Part shown: one piece after another, positions 42,930-51,725 of the stretch | Layout of the letters: every line of letters begins with the position of its first letter | Numbering within the stretch: the first letter of the stretch is position 1 | NCBI RefSeq assembly: GCF_006494365.1 | Contig: NZ_VHIP01000007.1 | Location: 186,001 to 250,000, forward strand | Direction: 5' to 3' | Source: Aestuariibacter sp. GS-14 | GTDB taxonomy: Bacteria; Pseudomonadota; Gammaproteobacteria; Enterobacterales; Alteromonadaceae | DNA: 64,000 nt | Program-made: the position numbers and the translations under genes | Notes under the pieces: generated by a model | What the model was told of the DNA's origin: nothing | The model's database searches: none | What the model saw: the letters and a program-made list of their open reading frames with translations, nothing else

Positions 42930-45254
42930 ATGATATTGCGATGTACAGGCTGGCTGTTGCTGGCTGCGATGTGCCTGAATCCGGCACTTGCCAATGACCT
43001 GTTGATCAGTGAATCTGAACAGCAAACTGTTACCCATATTCCTTTTATCGAGGGCGAGGTAACCATTGACGGCAAACTGAATGAGACCCAGTGGCAGCAT
43101 GCCCAGGTTATTTCGCTGGAATATGTAACCCGGCCATACAACAATACCATTCCACCTGTGGCTACGCAGGTTAAGCTTTTTGAAGACGGCGAAACACTGC
43201 ACATTGCCTTTATTGCTGAGGATCCTGACCCTCAGCAGATCCGCGCATTCTTCCGCGATCGCGATAAAGTATGGAGCGATGACCTGGTTGGCATCAAACT
43301 GGATACCTTCAATAACGGTAGGCTGGCGTATCAGTTCTTTATCAATCCTCTTGGGGTGCAGGCCGATGCCATCCAAAACGAAATGACCGGGAATGAAAGT
43401 GACGGCTGGAATGCGATTTGGGAATCAGCAGGTGTCATTAATGACCATGGGTATATTGTGGAAGTGGCTATCCCGCTACGCATTATGAATTTTGAGGAAG
43501 GCGAGCGCAGTAAGCTGTGGGGAGCTGAATTTATTCGATTCTATCCGCGCGAGGAACGCTTGCGGATTGCCAACATTCCCTGGGATCGCAACGATGCCTG
43601 CTCACTCTGTCAGCTTGGCGACGTAAAAGGATTCGAACAGGCAACCCAAGGAAAGAACCTTGCGCTGGTGCCTACTCTGGTATTGGGAAAAGGCCGCAGT
43701 CGCGATCCGTTTTCGTCGAATCAATGGGATGACATAGAAGTTGTCGAACCGGGGCTGGACATAAAATGGGGTATTACCCCTGAAATGTCTTTGCAGGCAA
43801 CGCTCAATCCGGATTTCTCGCAGGTAGAAGCCGATGATGCGCAGGTGAGTATCAACAATACCTTTGCACTTTTCTTCGATGAGCGGCGCCCGTTTTTTGT
43901 GGAAAATGCTGACTATTTTTCGTCGAATCAACGCTTGGTGTATACCCGTAACATTGGCTCTCCGGATTACGGTTTAAAGCTAACCGGGCAGAAGGAGCGC
44001 CATACGTTTGGCGTATTTATGGCTGACGATGCTAACACCGCCTTTATTGTGCCGGGGAATATTGGCTCGGGTGTGGCTGTACTCGAAGAAGAATCACTCA
44101 ACGGCGCACTTCGCTATCGTTTCGACTACAACAATGATTTATCAGTGGGTTCGGTGACGACCTTCAGGCAAGCCGGTGATTACCACAACTTTGTGAACGG
44201 GCTGGACGTAAAATACCGGCTTACTCAACAAGACACTGTTCGCGCGCAATATGTGGTGTCAAACACGCAGTACCCGGATGATTTATACCTCAATTTTTGT
44301 GGCGACGACTGCACAACCAAAGAAAACTTATCGGAGACCGCACTTCGCACCCGATTAACTGAGGCATTTAGCGGCACAGCCTGGCGAGTGAATTATCGCC
44401 ACGAAGAACAGGACTGGTTCTTCCGCGCAGATCGCTACGAAAACGATGCGGGTTTTCGCGCCGATCTGGGATTTGAAACCAAAGCAGATTTTAATAAATC
44501 CGTGGTCGGTGGCGGCTACAATTTCTGGAACGAAGGGAGCTGGTGGAACCGCATTCAGCTAAAAGGTGACTGGGATCTCACGCACAACGATAACGGCGAG
44601 CTGATAGAGCGCGAGCTGGAAGCTACATTTAATATTCGCGGAAAGTGGCAGTCGTATCTTGAGCTGGGTGCCGTAAAGCGCGAAAGAGTGGGGCTGCGTC
44701 GTGACCCGTCAACACTGGCGGTAACCGGCAATACCGATAGATTTGAAGAACAATCCGTGAATGTTTATGTTGAAACGCGGCCCAACCCCACACTCTTTGT
44801 AAGTACTTTTGCCAGTAAAGGCGACCAGATAGATTTTGCCAATAACCGGCTGGGTAACGAACTGTTTGTGGAGTCCATGATTGACGTGAATTTAGGTAAG
44901 CACACACAGGTTAGATTCACGCAGCTATACAGCAATCTGGATGTGGCCGGTGCAACGTTATTTACTGCGCGGATTTCCGATCTGCGACTCACCTATCAAT
45001 TGGATACCCGACAGTTTGTGCGACTGATTGGCATATATAACAACACGCATCGCAACCAGAGCAACTATACCTTTGAGGTGCAGCCGGTCACACGTACTTT
45101 GGGCGGCCAGTTGTTGTATTCCTATAAACTCAATCCGCTAACGCGTTTCTTTGTGGGCGTGTCCAGCGCTGCTATTGAAGAAAATCCGTTAACCGGACTT
45201 ACTACTACTGATAAATCCGTGTTTATGAAGTTGAGTTACGCGTGGCTTTACTAA
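42930..45254 (+). CDS. Outer-membrane protein with CBM9-like and DUF5916 domains
   Basis: A 774-residue exported protein. The signal ends LNPALA-N. The N-terminal part (~30-235) resembles a CBM9-like carbohydrate-binding fold (PFIEGEVTIDGKLNETQWQ; VKLFEDGETLHIAFIAEDPD), and the remaining ~530 residues match DUF5916, predicted to be a beta-barrel (FRRPFF-type motif: FDERRPFFVENADYF). ATG 42930 gives a clean signal; the 38-codon upstream extension is unsupported. Its position suggests surface binding of chito-oligosaccharides. Related to proteins annotated hypothetical; function unproven. Confidence 0.8.
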   Translation: MILRCTGWLLLAAMCLNPALANDLLISESEQQTVTHIPFIEGEVTIDGKLNETQWQHAQVISLEYVTRPYNNTIPPVATQVKLFEDGETLHIAFIAEDPDPQQIRAFFRDRDKVWSDDLVGIKLDTFNNGRLAYQFFINPLGVQADAIQNEMTGNESDGWNAIWESAGVINDHGYIVEVAIPLRIMNFEEGERSKLWGAEFIRFYPREERLRIANIPWDRNDACSLCQLGDVKGFEQATQGKNLALVPTLVLGKGRSRDPFSSNQWDDIEVVEPGLDIKWGITPEMSLQATLNPDFSQVEADDAQVSINNTFALFFDERRPFFVENADYFSSNQRLVYTRNIGSPDYGLKLTGQKERHTFGVFMADDANTAFIVPGNIGSGVAVLEEESLNGALRYRFDYNNDLSVGSVTTFRQAGDYHNFVNGLDVKYRLTQQDTVRAQYVVSNTQYPDDLYLNFCGDDCTTKENLSETALRTRLTEAFSGTAWRVNYRHEEQDWFFRADRYENDAGFRADLGFETKADFNKSVVGGGYNFWNEGSWWNRIQLKGDWDLTHNDNGELIERELEATFNIRGKWQSYLELGAVKRERVGLRRDPSTLAVTGNTDRFEEQSVNVYVETRPNPTLFVSTFASKGDQIDFANNRLGNELFVESMIDVNLGKHTQVRFTQLYSNLDVAGATLFTARISDLRLTYQLDTRQFVRLIGIYNNTHRNQSNYTFEVQPVTRTLGGQLLYSYKLNPLTRFFVGVSSAAIEENPLTGLTTTDKSVFMKLSYAWLY

Positions 45255-45275
45255 GCGCGTAAACACAGTGAAAAG

Positions 45276-45313
45276 AAGCGGCCACAAGCCTCGCGCTGGT
45301 GAGGGGGCCGCTT
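45276..45313. terminator. Bidirectional terminator between convergent genes
   Basis: Stem AAGCGGCC / GGCCGCTT with inner GCCTC/GAGGG pairing, in the 71-bp gap between the convergent DUF5916 and cupin genes. The flanking A- and T-containing sequences allow function in both directions. Confidence 0.7.
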
Positions 45314-45339
45314 ATAGAAACTTACTTATAGAAACTTAC
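45312..45339. repeat. Tandem 14-bp duplication across the cupin gene stop
   Basis: TTATAGAAACTTAC occurs twice in direct tandem, and the cupin stop codon (minus strand, 45326-45328) lies at the junction. The duplication thus repeats the last codons of the gene, including a stop, immediately downstream. Confidence 0.9.
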
Positions 45340-45784
45340 TTAAGTGTGGATGCGCCAGTTCTATCCATTGACGCACCGACGGTTCGTCAATAAAGCTAAA
45401 ATCCGCAAAATCAAAACCCGGAGCAACCGAGCAACCTACCAGTGAATAGTCGCCGGTGGTTTGTGCGGCCTGAAAATGACCACCCGGCACGATGGCTGCC
45501 ATGTCGTTATCATTACCGCCAATGCGCTTTTCATGCAGTTGTTGCTGATGCAGTTGATAAAGCGTTAAGGGCGCGCCGCTATAGTGGTTCCAGATTTCAT
45601 CATGAAGCACGCGGTGAAACCGGCTAACCTGTCCTTTCAGCAGTAAAAAATAAATATGTGTTACCGCCGGGCGGGATAACCCGTGCTTTGGCGATCTCAC
45701 TTCAGTTGTTGACCGATAAATCTGCCGGTAAAACCCACCCTCCGGGTGCGGCTCCAGCCTCAGTTTCTCAACGAGAGGGTGCAT
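45326..45784 (-). CDS. Cupin protein of the DUF985 family
   Basis: A 153-residue protein with the DUF985 signature LEPHPEGGFYRQIYRS, a cupin beta-barrel with metal-type motif (RFHRVLHDEIWNHYSG), and a second cupin motif (VPGGHFQAAQT, SVAPGFDFADF). DUF985 proteins resemble YML079w-like sugar-epimerase-type cupins; the activity is unknown. ATG 45784 has GGCGGAG upstream; the frame continues upstream without support. Confidence 0.88.
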   Translation of the reverse strand: MHPLVEKLRLEPHPEGGFYRQIYRSTTEVRSPKHGLSRPAVTHIYFLLLKGQVSRFHRVLHDEIWNHYSGAPLTLYQLHQQQLHEKRIGGNDNDMAAIVPGGHFQAAQTTGDYSLVGCSVAPGFDFADFSFIDEPSVRQWIELAHPHLSKFL

Positions 45785-46128
45785 GTTTAACTCCGCCTGA
45801 TGGCTAATCGATGTGATTAGCGGGTGCAAAACTGCCACAGTTAAGCGCCGTTGCTCCACACTGACGTCTTATTGTTGTGCTACGAGCATACCTAAGCGAG
45901 TTACGGAATGCACGATATTTATTAACATTTCATTAATCATTGGGCGGCATCTTAACGGCGCAGTGTCACGATGAAAAGTGAACTTTTTCCTGTGCTCGGT
46001 ACGTAGGAATAATGTGAAATTTCATTCATGCTCGGCTTTTTGCACTCTGTAGGGTTAGTTCCGCAGACAGGATCGGGTTGTTGGAAGCGGTCTGCAATTA
46101 GCCTGTGCCAAATTAAGGATGCTGCAAC
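45785..46128. other. Intergenic region before acnA
   Basis: A 344-bp divergent gap with promoters for the cupin gene and acnA. It contains one 6-bp hairpin GCAGAC-N21-GTCTGC (46063-46095) about 35 bp before acnA, possibly in its leader. AAGGA precedes the acnA start by 8 bases. No other gene or RNA recognised. Confidence 0.45.
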
Positions 46129-48843
46129 ATGACACAATACCAATCGTTTTCATCGTTAACGGTGGGTGACCATCAATATCGCGCAGTGAATTTAAATGCG
46201 CTGTCTGAACGTTACGACTTATCGCGCCTGCCTTTTTGTATAAAAATTTTATTAGAGAACCTACTGCGGCACGAAGACAGTGAGTTTGTTACCGCCAATG
46301 ATATTGAAACGGTAGCAACCTGGGACACCGCTAAGCCAGAAGAGCATGAAATAGCGTTTGTGCCTGCCAGAGTCATTCTGCAGGATTTCACCGGTGTGCC
46401 TGCCATTGTGGATTTAGCCGCTATGCGAGATGCAGTAAATCGACTTGGCGGTGATGCTCAGGCCATTAATCCGCTCAATCCGGTTGAACTGGTTATTGAC
46501 CATTCTGTGATGGTGGACCACTTTGCACAACCGGATGCGCTGGAGAAAAACACGGCCATTGAAGTACAGCGCAACAAAGAACGTTACCAGTTTTTAAAAT
46601 GGGGCCAGTCGTCATTCGATAACTTTAAGGTAGTGCCGCCGGGGCGGGGAATCGTCCATCAGGTAAATCTGGAATACCTGGCGCGATGCGTATTTGCTAA
46701 CAAACAAGGGCAGGAAACCATGGTCTACCCTGACACCCTGGTAGGTACTGACTCGCACACCACCATGATAAACGGCTTAGGTGTTCTTGGCTGGGGTGTT
46801 GGAGGTATAGAGGCAGAAGCTGCAATGTTAGGGCAACCGGTTACTATGCTTTTGCCGGAAGTCGTAGGTTTCAGATTAACGGGTAGCCTTAAACCCGGCG
46901 TGACAGCCACCGATATGGTACTCACCATTACTGAGCAACTTCGCAACCACGGTGTAGTGGGTAAGTTTGTAGAATTTTACGGGCCCGGATTGTCGTCTCT
47001 CACAACCGCCGACCGAGCCACCATTGCTAACATGGCGCCTGAATACGGTGCAACTTGCGGGATTTTTCCTTTAGATCAGGTTGCCTTAAATTATCTTCAA
47101 CTTACCGGACGTGATGAGCAGCAAATCAAACTGGTAGAGGCATACGCCAAACATGCCGGCTTGGGGCATGACGACACCAGTAAAGATGCTACTTACCATG
47201 AAACCCTGGAACTGGATTTAGGCGATGTAGTGCCCTCGGTTGCGGGCCCTAAACGGCCGCAGGACCGCATTGCATTAGCGCAAGCTGCCAGTGCCTACGA
47301 ACGTTGGTTGTCAGAGCAAATTGACATCACAGACGTCACTCAGGCAAACGAGTTTGTCGCTGAGGGGGGCGCAGCGCCAGTCGTTGACGAAAACCAAGCG
47401 TCCTATGTGGCATTTGACGGTGAGTCATTCAATCTTGAAGACGGGGCAGTGGTCATTGCAGCAATTACAAGTTGTACCAACACCTCAAACCCGTCGGTAT
47501 TGATTGGTGCAGGGCTGTTGGCGAAAAAAGCCAACGAGCTGGGGTTAACCCGTAAACCTTGGGTCAAAACATCTTTGGCTCCCGGGTCTCAGGTAGTAAC
47601 CCAGTATCTCGACGACGCAGGCTTAATGCCGCATTTGGAAGCGCTTGGATTCAACCTGGTTGGATACGGCTGTACAACCTGTATCGGTAATTCTGGTCCA
47701 CTGCCTGAACCCATTGAAAAAGCCATTCAAGGCGCGAAACTCTCGGTTACCTCGGTGTTGTCGGGCAACCGCAATTTTGAAGGCCGTATACACCCTGAAG
47801 TCGCTGCTAACTACCTGGCGTCTCCGCCATTGGTGGTTGCCTATGCGCTGGCTGGCAACATGAAAATCGATATCACCAAGGCGCCTTTGGGTCAGGATAA
47901 AGACGGCAATCCGGTGTTTTTGAAAGATCTGTGGCCGAGCAGCGAAGAAATTGCGGAGTATATTGCTGAGCACGTGTCAGGAGAAATATTTAAGGCCAAA
48001 TATGCCGATGTGTTCACGGGCAGCAGTGTGTGGACTGATTTGGACACCAGTGACTCGGCGGTTTATGACTGGCCTGATTCTACTTATATCAAGCATCCGC
48101 CATTTTTCGAAACCATGTCTGCCGAACCTGATGAGGTGGGGGCAATCGACGCTGCACGTTGTTTGGTGAAAGTGGGCGACTCTATTACCACCGACCATAT
48201 TTCGCCTGCGGGCTCTATAGCGCCGGATAGCCCGGCTGGCCAGTATCTGCAATCTCTCGGTGTTAGCCCGGCTGACTTTAACTCCTATGGTTCTCGTCGG
48301 GGGAATCATGAGGTGATGATGCGTGGTACGTTCGCAAATGTGCGGTTAAAGAACCAATTAGCGCCTGGTACCACAGGTAGCGCAACGACGCACTTTCCTT
48401 CAGGCGATGCCATGTCGATTTACGACGCGGCAATGCGTTACAGAGAAGAAGGAATGCCGGCGATTGTAATAGGGGGCAAAGAGTATGGTACAGGCTCCAG
48501 TCGTGACTGGGCGGCAAAAGGCCCGGCTCTCATGGGCGTACGCGCAGTCATTGCCGAGAGCTTTGAGCGAATTCACCGTTCAAACCTAATCGGTATGGGG
48601 ATATTGCCGCTGCAGTTTAATGAAGGAGACAGCGCAGATTCACTGAACATTAACGGCAACGAAAGCTTTTCTATTGCGGCGGTTAGCGCAGGTCAAAAGA
48701 CGACCATCATGACCATTACCGATGATAAAGGCAATCACCGGGACGTAGAGTTGCAGGTGCGTATTGATACCGGTAATGAGTTTACCTACTATCAGCACGG
48801 CGGCATTCTGCACTACGTGATCAGGCGCTTTCTGACACAATAA
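46129..48843 (+). CDS. acnA: Aconitate hydratase A
   Basis: A 904-residue aconitase of the AcnA/IRP type (citrate to isocitrate in the TCA and glyoxylate cycles). The [4Fe-4S] ligands are C449 ([10 protein letters not shown]), C515 and C518 ([11 protein letters not shown]), with the expected 66- and 3-residue spacing. Other motifs are [20 protein letters not shown] and SRDWAAKGP at the C-terminal domain. It is monocistronic. The length agrees with E. coli AcnA. Confidence 0.97.
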   Translation: MTQYQSFSSLTVGDHQYRAVNLNALSERYDLSRLPFCIKILLENLLRHEDSEFVTANDIETVATWDTAKPEEHEIAFVPARVILQDFTGVPAIVDLAAMRDAVNRLGGDAQAINPLNPVELVIDHSVMVDHFAQPDALEKNTAIEVQRNKERYQFLKWGQSSFDNFKVVPPGRGIVHQVNLEYLARCVFANKQGQETMVYPDTLVGTDSHTTMINGLGVLGWGVGGIEAEAAMLGQPVTMLLPEVVGFRLTGSLKPGVTATDMVLTITEQLRNHGVVGKFVEFYGPGLSSLTTADRATIANMAPEYGATCGIFPLDQVALNYLQLTGRDEQQIKLVEAYAKHAGLGHDDTSKDATYHETLELDLGDVVPSVAGPKRPQDRIALAQAASAYERWLSEQIDITDVTQANEFVAEGGAAPVVDENQASYVAFDGESFNLEDGAVVIAAITSCTNTSNPSVLIGAGLLAKKANELGLTRKPWVKTSLAPGSQVVTQYLDDAGLMPHLEALGFNLVGYGCTTCIGNSGPLPEPIEKAIQGAKLSVTSVLSGNRNFEGRIHPEVAANYLASPPLVVAYALAGNMKIDITKAPLGQDKDGNPVFLKDLWPSSEEIAEYIAEHVSGEIFKAKYADVFTGSSVWTDLDTSDSAVYDWPDSTYIKHPPFFETMSAEPDEVGAIDAARCLVKVGDSITTDHISPAGSIAPDSPAGQYLQSLGVSPADFNSYGSRRGNHEVMMRGTFANVRLKNQLAPGTTGSATTHFPSGDAMSIYDAAMRYREEGMPAIVIGGKEYGTGSSRDWAAKGPALMGVRAVIAESFERIHRSNLIGMGILPLQFNEGDSADSLNINGNESFSIAAVSAGQKTTIMTITDDKGNHRDVELQVRIDTGNEFTYYQHGGILHYVIRRFLTQ

Positions 48844-48851
48844 AAACTGAG

Positions 48852-48872
48852 GGCAGGGTATTGCACCCTGCC
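48852..48872 (+). terminator. Hairpin after acnA
   Basis: Perfect 7-bp stem GGCAGGG / CCCTGCC with a 7-nt loop, beginning 9 bp after the acnA stop. There is no adjacent T-run, so termination efficiency is uncertain. Confidence 0.5.
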
Positions 48873-48960
48873 TGATATTGGCAGCTCAAAAAGTCTTTTC
48901 GTATTTTATAACGTCTGGTAGAGTCTTTTTTGAACAATGAACACACTCAAGGAAGACATC

Positions 48961-49356
48961 ATGAAGTACCTGTTAGTTGCTTTTTTACTGACATTAATCA
49001 CCGCCTGCTCGGTGACAACTATTGCGCGGCCTGCGCCAAGACCCTCTCCTTCGGTGCCGGTAATGACACCTGAGCCAACACTGCTGAAGTACAAAAATCC
49101 TGAGTTTCCTGATGCCGCGATAACCAAAACATCCTCGAGTGTGATTTTGCAAAACGGATGGGTGCTGTTGCAATACAATGTGGATGAGAGCGGTAAACCG
49201 GTAGACATCAAAGTGGTGGATGCCAGCCCTAAAGGGCTGTTTGAAGAGGCGTCGATCGAAGCGCTACAAGGCTGGGAGTATCAGCCGCCTATGAAAGACG
49301 GAAGAAGGCAACCCATGAGTGGGCTGCATAATCTTTTCACATTTAAAATGATGTAG
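48961..49356 (+). CDS. Small TonB-C-terminal-domain lipoprotein
   Basis: A 131-residue probable lipoprotein: signal ending LITAC with Cys16, a Pro-rich linker (ARPAPRPSPSVPVMTPEP) and a C-terminal TonB-like domain (NGWVLLQYNVDESGKPVDIK; EASIEALQGWEYQPPMKDGR). ATG 48961 has AAGGAAG five bases upstream. It has no transmembrane anchor like true TonB, so it may act as an auxiliary or envelope-stress-related protein. Function unknown. Confidence 0.82.
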   Translation: MKYLLVAFLLTLITACSVTTIARPAPRPSPSVPVMTPEPTLLKYKNPEFPDAAITKTSSSVILQNGWVLLQYNVDESGKPVDIKVVDASPKGLFEEASIEALQGWEYQPPMKDGRRQPMSGLHNLFTFKMM

Positions 49357-49379
49357 TGTTTGCGGTAATCGCTAAAAAT

Positions 49380-49418
49380 AACAAAACCGACGGCAAAACC
49401 CATTACCGTCGGTTTGTT
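49380..49418. terminator. Bidirectional terminator between convergent genes
   Basis: AACAAAACCGACGG paired with CCGTCGGTTTGTTT across a 12-nt loop; A-tract on the left and a T-run on the right. It separates the TonB-like lipoprotein gene from the convergent TIM-barrel gene. Confidence 0.9.
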
Positions 49419-49432
49419 TTTTGAAAAAGATA

Positions 49433-50296
49433 TTACTTGCTTTGCAGCGTGGTAACCGCAGAGAAGCCCTGGCTAATGGTGCGAACCAGGTCATCTGTTT
49501 GGTCGCGCTCTACGAACTTGTGCTCAATACCCGCCAGTTCGCCATTTGCGAAGATAGTAGCGAAATCGATAGTGCCTTTACCCACATCCGCAAAACTGCC
49601 GTCTTCTGCCAAATCTTTAACATGCCACATTTTGAAGCGGCCAGGCTGGCGCTTGAACAGGGCTACCGGGTCGAATCCCGCTTTAACAGTCCAGTATAAA
49701 TCCAGTTCCATCACCAGCAGTTCGCTGTCGCAACGATCCAGAATCAAATCGTAAGGTAATTCGCCATCCAGCTCCTGAAACTCGAAATCGTGGTTGTGGT
49801 AAGCCAGCTGAATTCCGCGCTGTTTACATTGCTCTCCCCACATGTTCATTTCGTCAATCAGGCTGTAGTAGTCATCAATGCTCTTGCGGTCGTCAGGCAT
49901 TAAATACGGCACAACAATGTATTTGTGACCCAGTGCTTCGGCTGCGTCTAAATGGGCGTTCAGATCCGCTCTGAGCAGGTGAGGCATTATGTGCGTAGAT
50001 GGGCTGGTAAGGCCATTTGATTTAAGCAAATCTGCAAACTGTTGCGGGGTGTTACCAAACAAACCTGCTAATTCCACTTCTTTGTAGCCTACTTCAGCCA
50101 CTAACGCTAAGGTTTCTGCCACGCTCTTTTCCATCATACTGCGCAGGGTATACAACTGCAGGCCAACAGGCTGCGCCGAGGCAGAAGATGAAGCTACGGA
50201 AGCGGCGGGTTTACACGCTGCTGCACCCAGCAACGCCCCCATACCGGTTGCACCTAATTGCAAAAAACGGCGGCGATTTAGCGTTAGTTCAGACAT
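49433..50296 (-). CDS. Tat-exported sugar isomerase/epimerase-family TIM-barrel protein
   Basis: A 287-residue protein of the xylose-isomerase-like TIM-barrel family. The N-terminus has a Tat motif (NRRRFLQLGATGMG) and Cys28 at a possible lipobox (GAAAC), so it is likely a periplasmic lipoprotein. Metal-site residues are visible at HNHDFEF (167-173), MELDLYWTVKAG (~196-207), MWHVKDL and GIEHKFVE. Family activity includes sugar epimerisation and, for some members, 3-keto-glycoside 1,2-lyase. AAGGAA precedes the ATG. It follows the LacI gene by 14 bp on the same strand. Confidence 0.85.
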   Translation of the reverse strand: MSELTLNRRRFLQLGATGMGALLGAAACKPAASVASSSASAQPVGLQLYTLRSMMEKSVAETLALVAEVGYKEVELAGLFGNTPQQFADLLKSNGLTSPSTHIMPHLLRADLNAHLDAAEALGHKYIVVPYLMPDDRKSIDDYYSLIDEMNMWGEQCKQRGIQLAYHNHDFEFQELDGELPYDLILDRCDSELLVMELDLYWTVKAGFDPVALFKRQPGRFKMWHVKDLAEDGSFADVGKGTIDFATIFANGELAGIEHKFVERDQTDDLVRTISQGFSAVTTLQSK

Positions 50297-50310
50297 GGTT
50301 ACGTTCCTTA

Positions 50311-51327
50311 TTATAGGTTAGCTGTTGTTGGCGCGGGGCCAGTACTTTGTCGGGTGATCACTTCAAATGGCAAAATCACCTTAATGGCGCGCTTGGTTTT
50401 ACCGTTCAGCACGTCAATCAATAAATTCACTGCCGTTTCGCCAAACTCTTCAGCAGGCTGTGCAATGGTTGTGAGCGGTGGCTCAGCATAAGCAGAGAAA
50501 GCGATGTTGTCGAAACCAGCAATCGAGATATCGCCGGGAATCGATAATCCTGCTTCGCGCACTTTGCGCATCGCGCCCATGGCCATTTCGTCGTTTTCGC
50601 AAAAAATAGCAGTGGGGCGGTTTGGTAAACTGAGTAAGGTAGTTGCAGCCCGATACCCCGATGCCAATGTAAAGTCTCCAGCACACAACAGCGATTCATC
50701 GATGCTGAGACCTGCCGCTTTGAGGGCATCTTCATAGCCTGCTAACCGGTCGCGGGTGAGTGGGCTCGACTGTGGACCTTTCACCATGGCAATACGGCGA
50801 TGGCCCAGTGAAATAAGATGTTCTGTCATGGCTTTTGCAGCAGCGCGGTTATCCAGTGTTACCGTTGGGAAACGAGCGTCATCGACGATTTCACAGGCGT
50901 TTACCATAGGTAATAATGCTTCCGACTGAAACTGATCCGGTGCAAAAGGATTAAACGCCCTTAATTGGATCACGCCATCTGCCTGGGAAGTATCAACTAA
51001 CTTTGCGCAATTGCGCTCGATTTCGTCATTGCCCATAGTATTCATAAGCAGCAATGAATAGCCCTGAGATGCAGCGGCTTCCTGCATGCCTTTTATTACC
51101 CGGGCAAAGAACACATTGGCAACAGTGGGCACCAGGGCAACCAGCACCTGGGTCTTGCCGGAACGGAATTTCACCGCCATGAGGTTGGGTTTGTAACCGA
51201 GATGATCAATGGCTTCCTGCACGCGCACACGGGTTTTGGGTGATACGCGATCAGGTTGTTGCAGAGTGCGTGACACCGTTGCTACGGATACGCCTGCTCT
51301 ATCTGCCACTTCACGAATCGTTGACAA
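50311..51327 (-). CDS. LacI-family repressor of the keto-glycoside cluster
   Basis: A 338-residue LacI-family regulator: HTH (TIREVADRAGVSVATVSRTL) and a sugar-binding effector domain. The start is TTG at 51327, with AGGAG six bases upstream. It is divergent from the Gfo/Idh/MocA-led operon and cotranscribed with the 49433 TIM-barrel gene. Two closely similar palindromes (51356 and 51528) lie in the divergent gap and are its probable operators. Confidence 0.9.
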   Translation of the reverse strand: MSTIREVADRAGVSVATVSRTLQQPDRVSPKTRVRVQEAIDHLGYKPNLMAVKFRSGKTQVLVALVPTVANVFFARVIKGMQEAAASQGYSLLLMNTMGNDEIERNCAKLVDTSQADGVIQLRAFNPFAPDQFQSEALLPMVNACEIVDDARFPTVTLDNRAAAKAMTEHLISLGHRRIAMVKGPQSSPLTRDRLAGYEDALKAAGLSIDESLLCAGDFTLASGYRAATTLLSLPNRPTAIFCENDEMAMGAMRKVREAGLSIPGDISIAGFDNIAFSAYAEPPLTTIAQPAEEFGETAVNLLIDVLNGKTKRAIKVILPFEVITRQSTGPAPTTANL

Positions 51328-51355
51328 CCTGTTCTCCTGATATTTCTACTGCAAA

Positions 51356-51371
51356 ATGTAACCGATAACAT
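51356..51371. promoter_or_regulatory. LacI-type operator A
   Basis: ATGTAACCGATAACAT, 29 bp upstream of the LacI start. Its reverse complement (ATGTTATCGGTTACAT) matches operator B at 51528 in 14 of 16 bases, which supports binding by the same regulator. Confidence 0.65.
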
Positions 51372-51527
51372 CTTTTACGCTAATTGTTAAAAGATTGCAA
51401 AGACAAATTCATCAAAAAACCGCCATTTGGGCGTTCTAAGCGGCATTTTATCGGTTTCCATTCGACTATTTGTTAAAAAATTAAGTAAATTAAGACTGGA
51501 TCAGACAGGCGATCTTGATATACTCGA

Positions 51528-51543
51528 ATGTAATCCGTTACAT
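51528..51543. promoter_or_regulatory. LacI-type operator B
   Basis: ATGTAA-TCCG-TTACAT, a perfect 6-base-arm palindrome with a 4-base centre, 183 bp upstream of the Gfo/Idh/MocA gene. Together with operator A it would repress both directions. Confidence 0.68.
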
Positions 51544-51725
51544 TTTTACAAAATTAACATATTTCGTACATGTGGTGTAGAGTAGTGTGCGTGGTGCACA
51601 CGGGTGTGCACGAGCAGCCCGCTTAGGTACGCCGGGTTATTAGTGCATTCAGAACCCGGATAAGTGCAGGCACTACTTCAACAGGCAGTACATCTACAGG
51701 CAGTAAGTGTTACACAGGAGCAAAC

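Larger units (their letters stand above)
51328..51725. other. Divergent control region of the keto-glycoside cluster
   Basis: This 398-bp gap contains the two LacI-type operators (annotated separately) and a structured leader: GTGCACAC-GG-GTGTGCAC (51594-51611), CCGGGTT / AACCCGG (51632-51638 and 51653-51659) and three CAGGCAnTA-like blocks spaced about 15 bp between 51667 and 51708. The -35/-10 elements cannot be fixed with confidence. AGGAG lies 7 bases before the 51726 start. Confidence 0.6.

Noticed and set aside
42828-43376. 182-codon minus-strand frame opposite the DUF5916 gene
   Set aside because: It is antisense to the well-supported CBM9-like/DUF5916 coding region.
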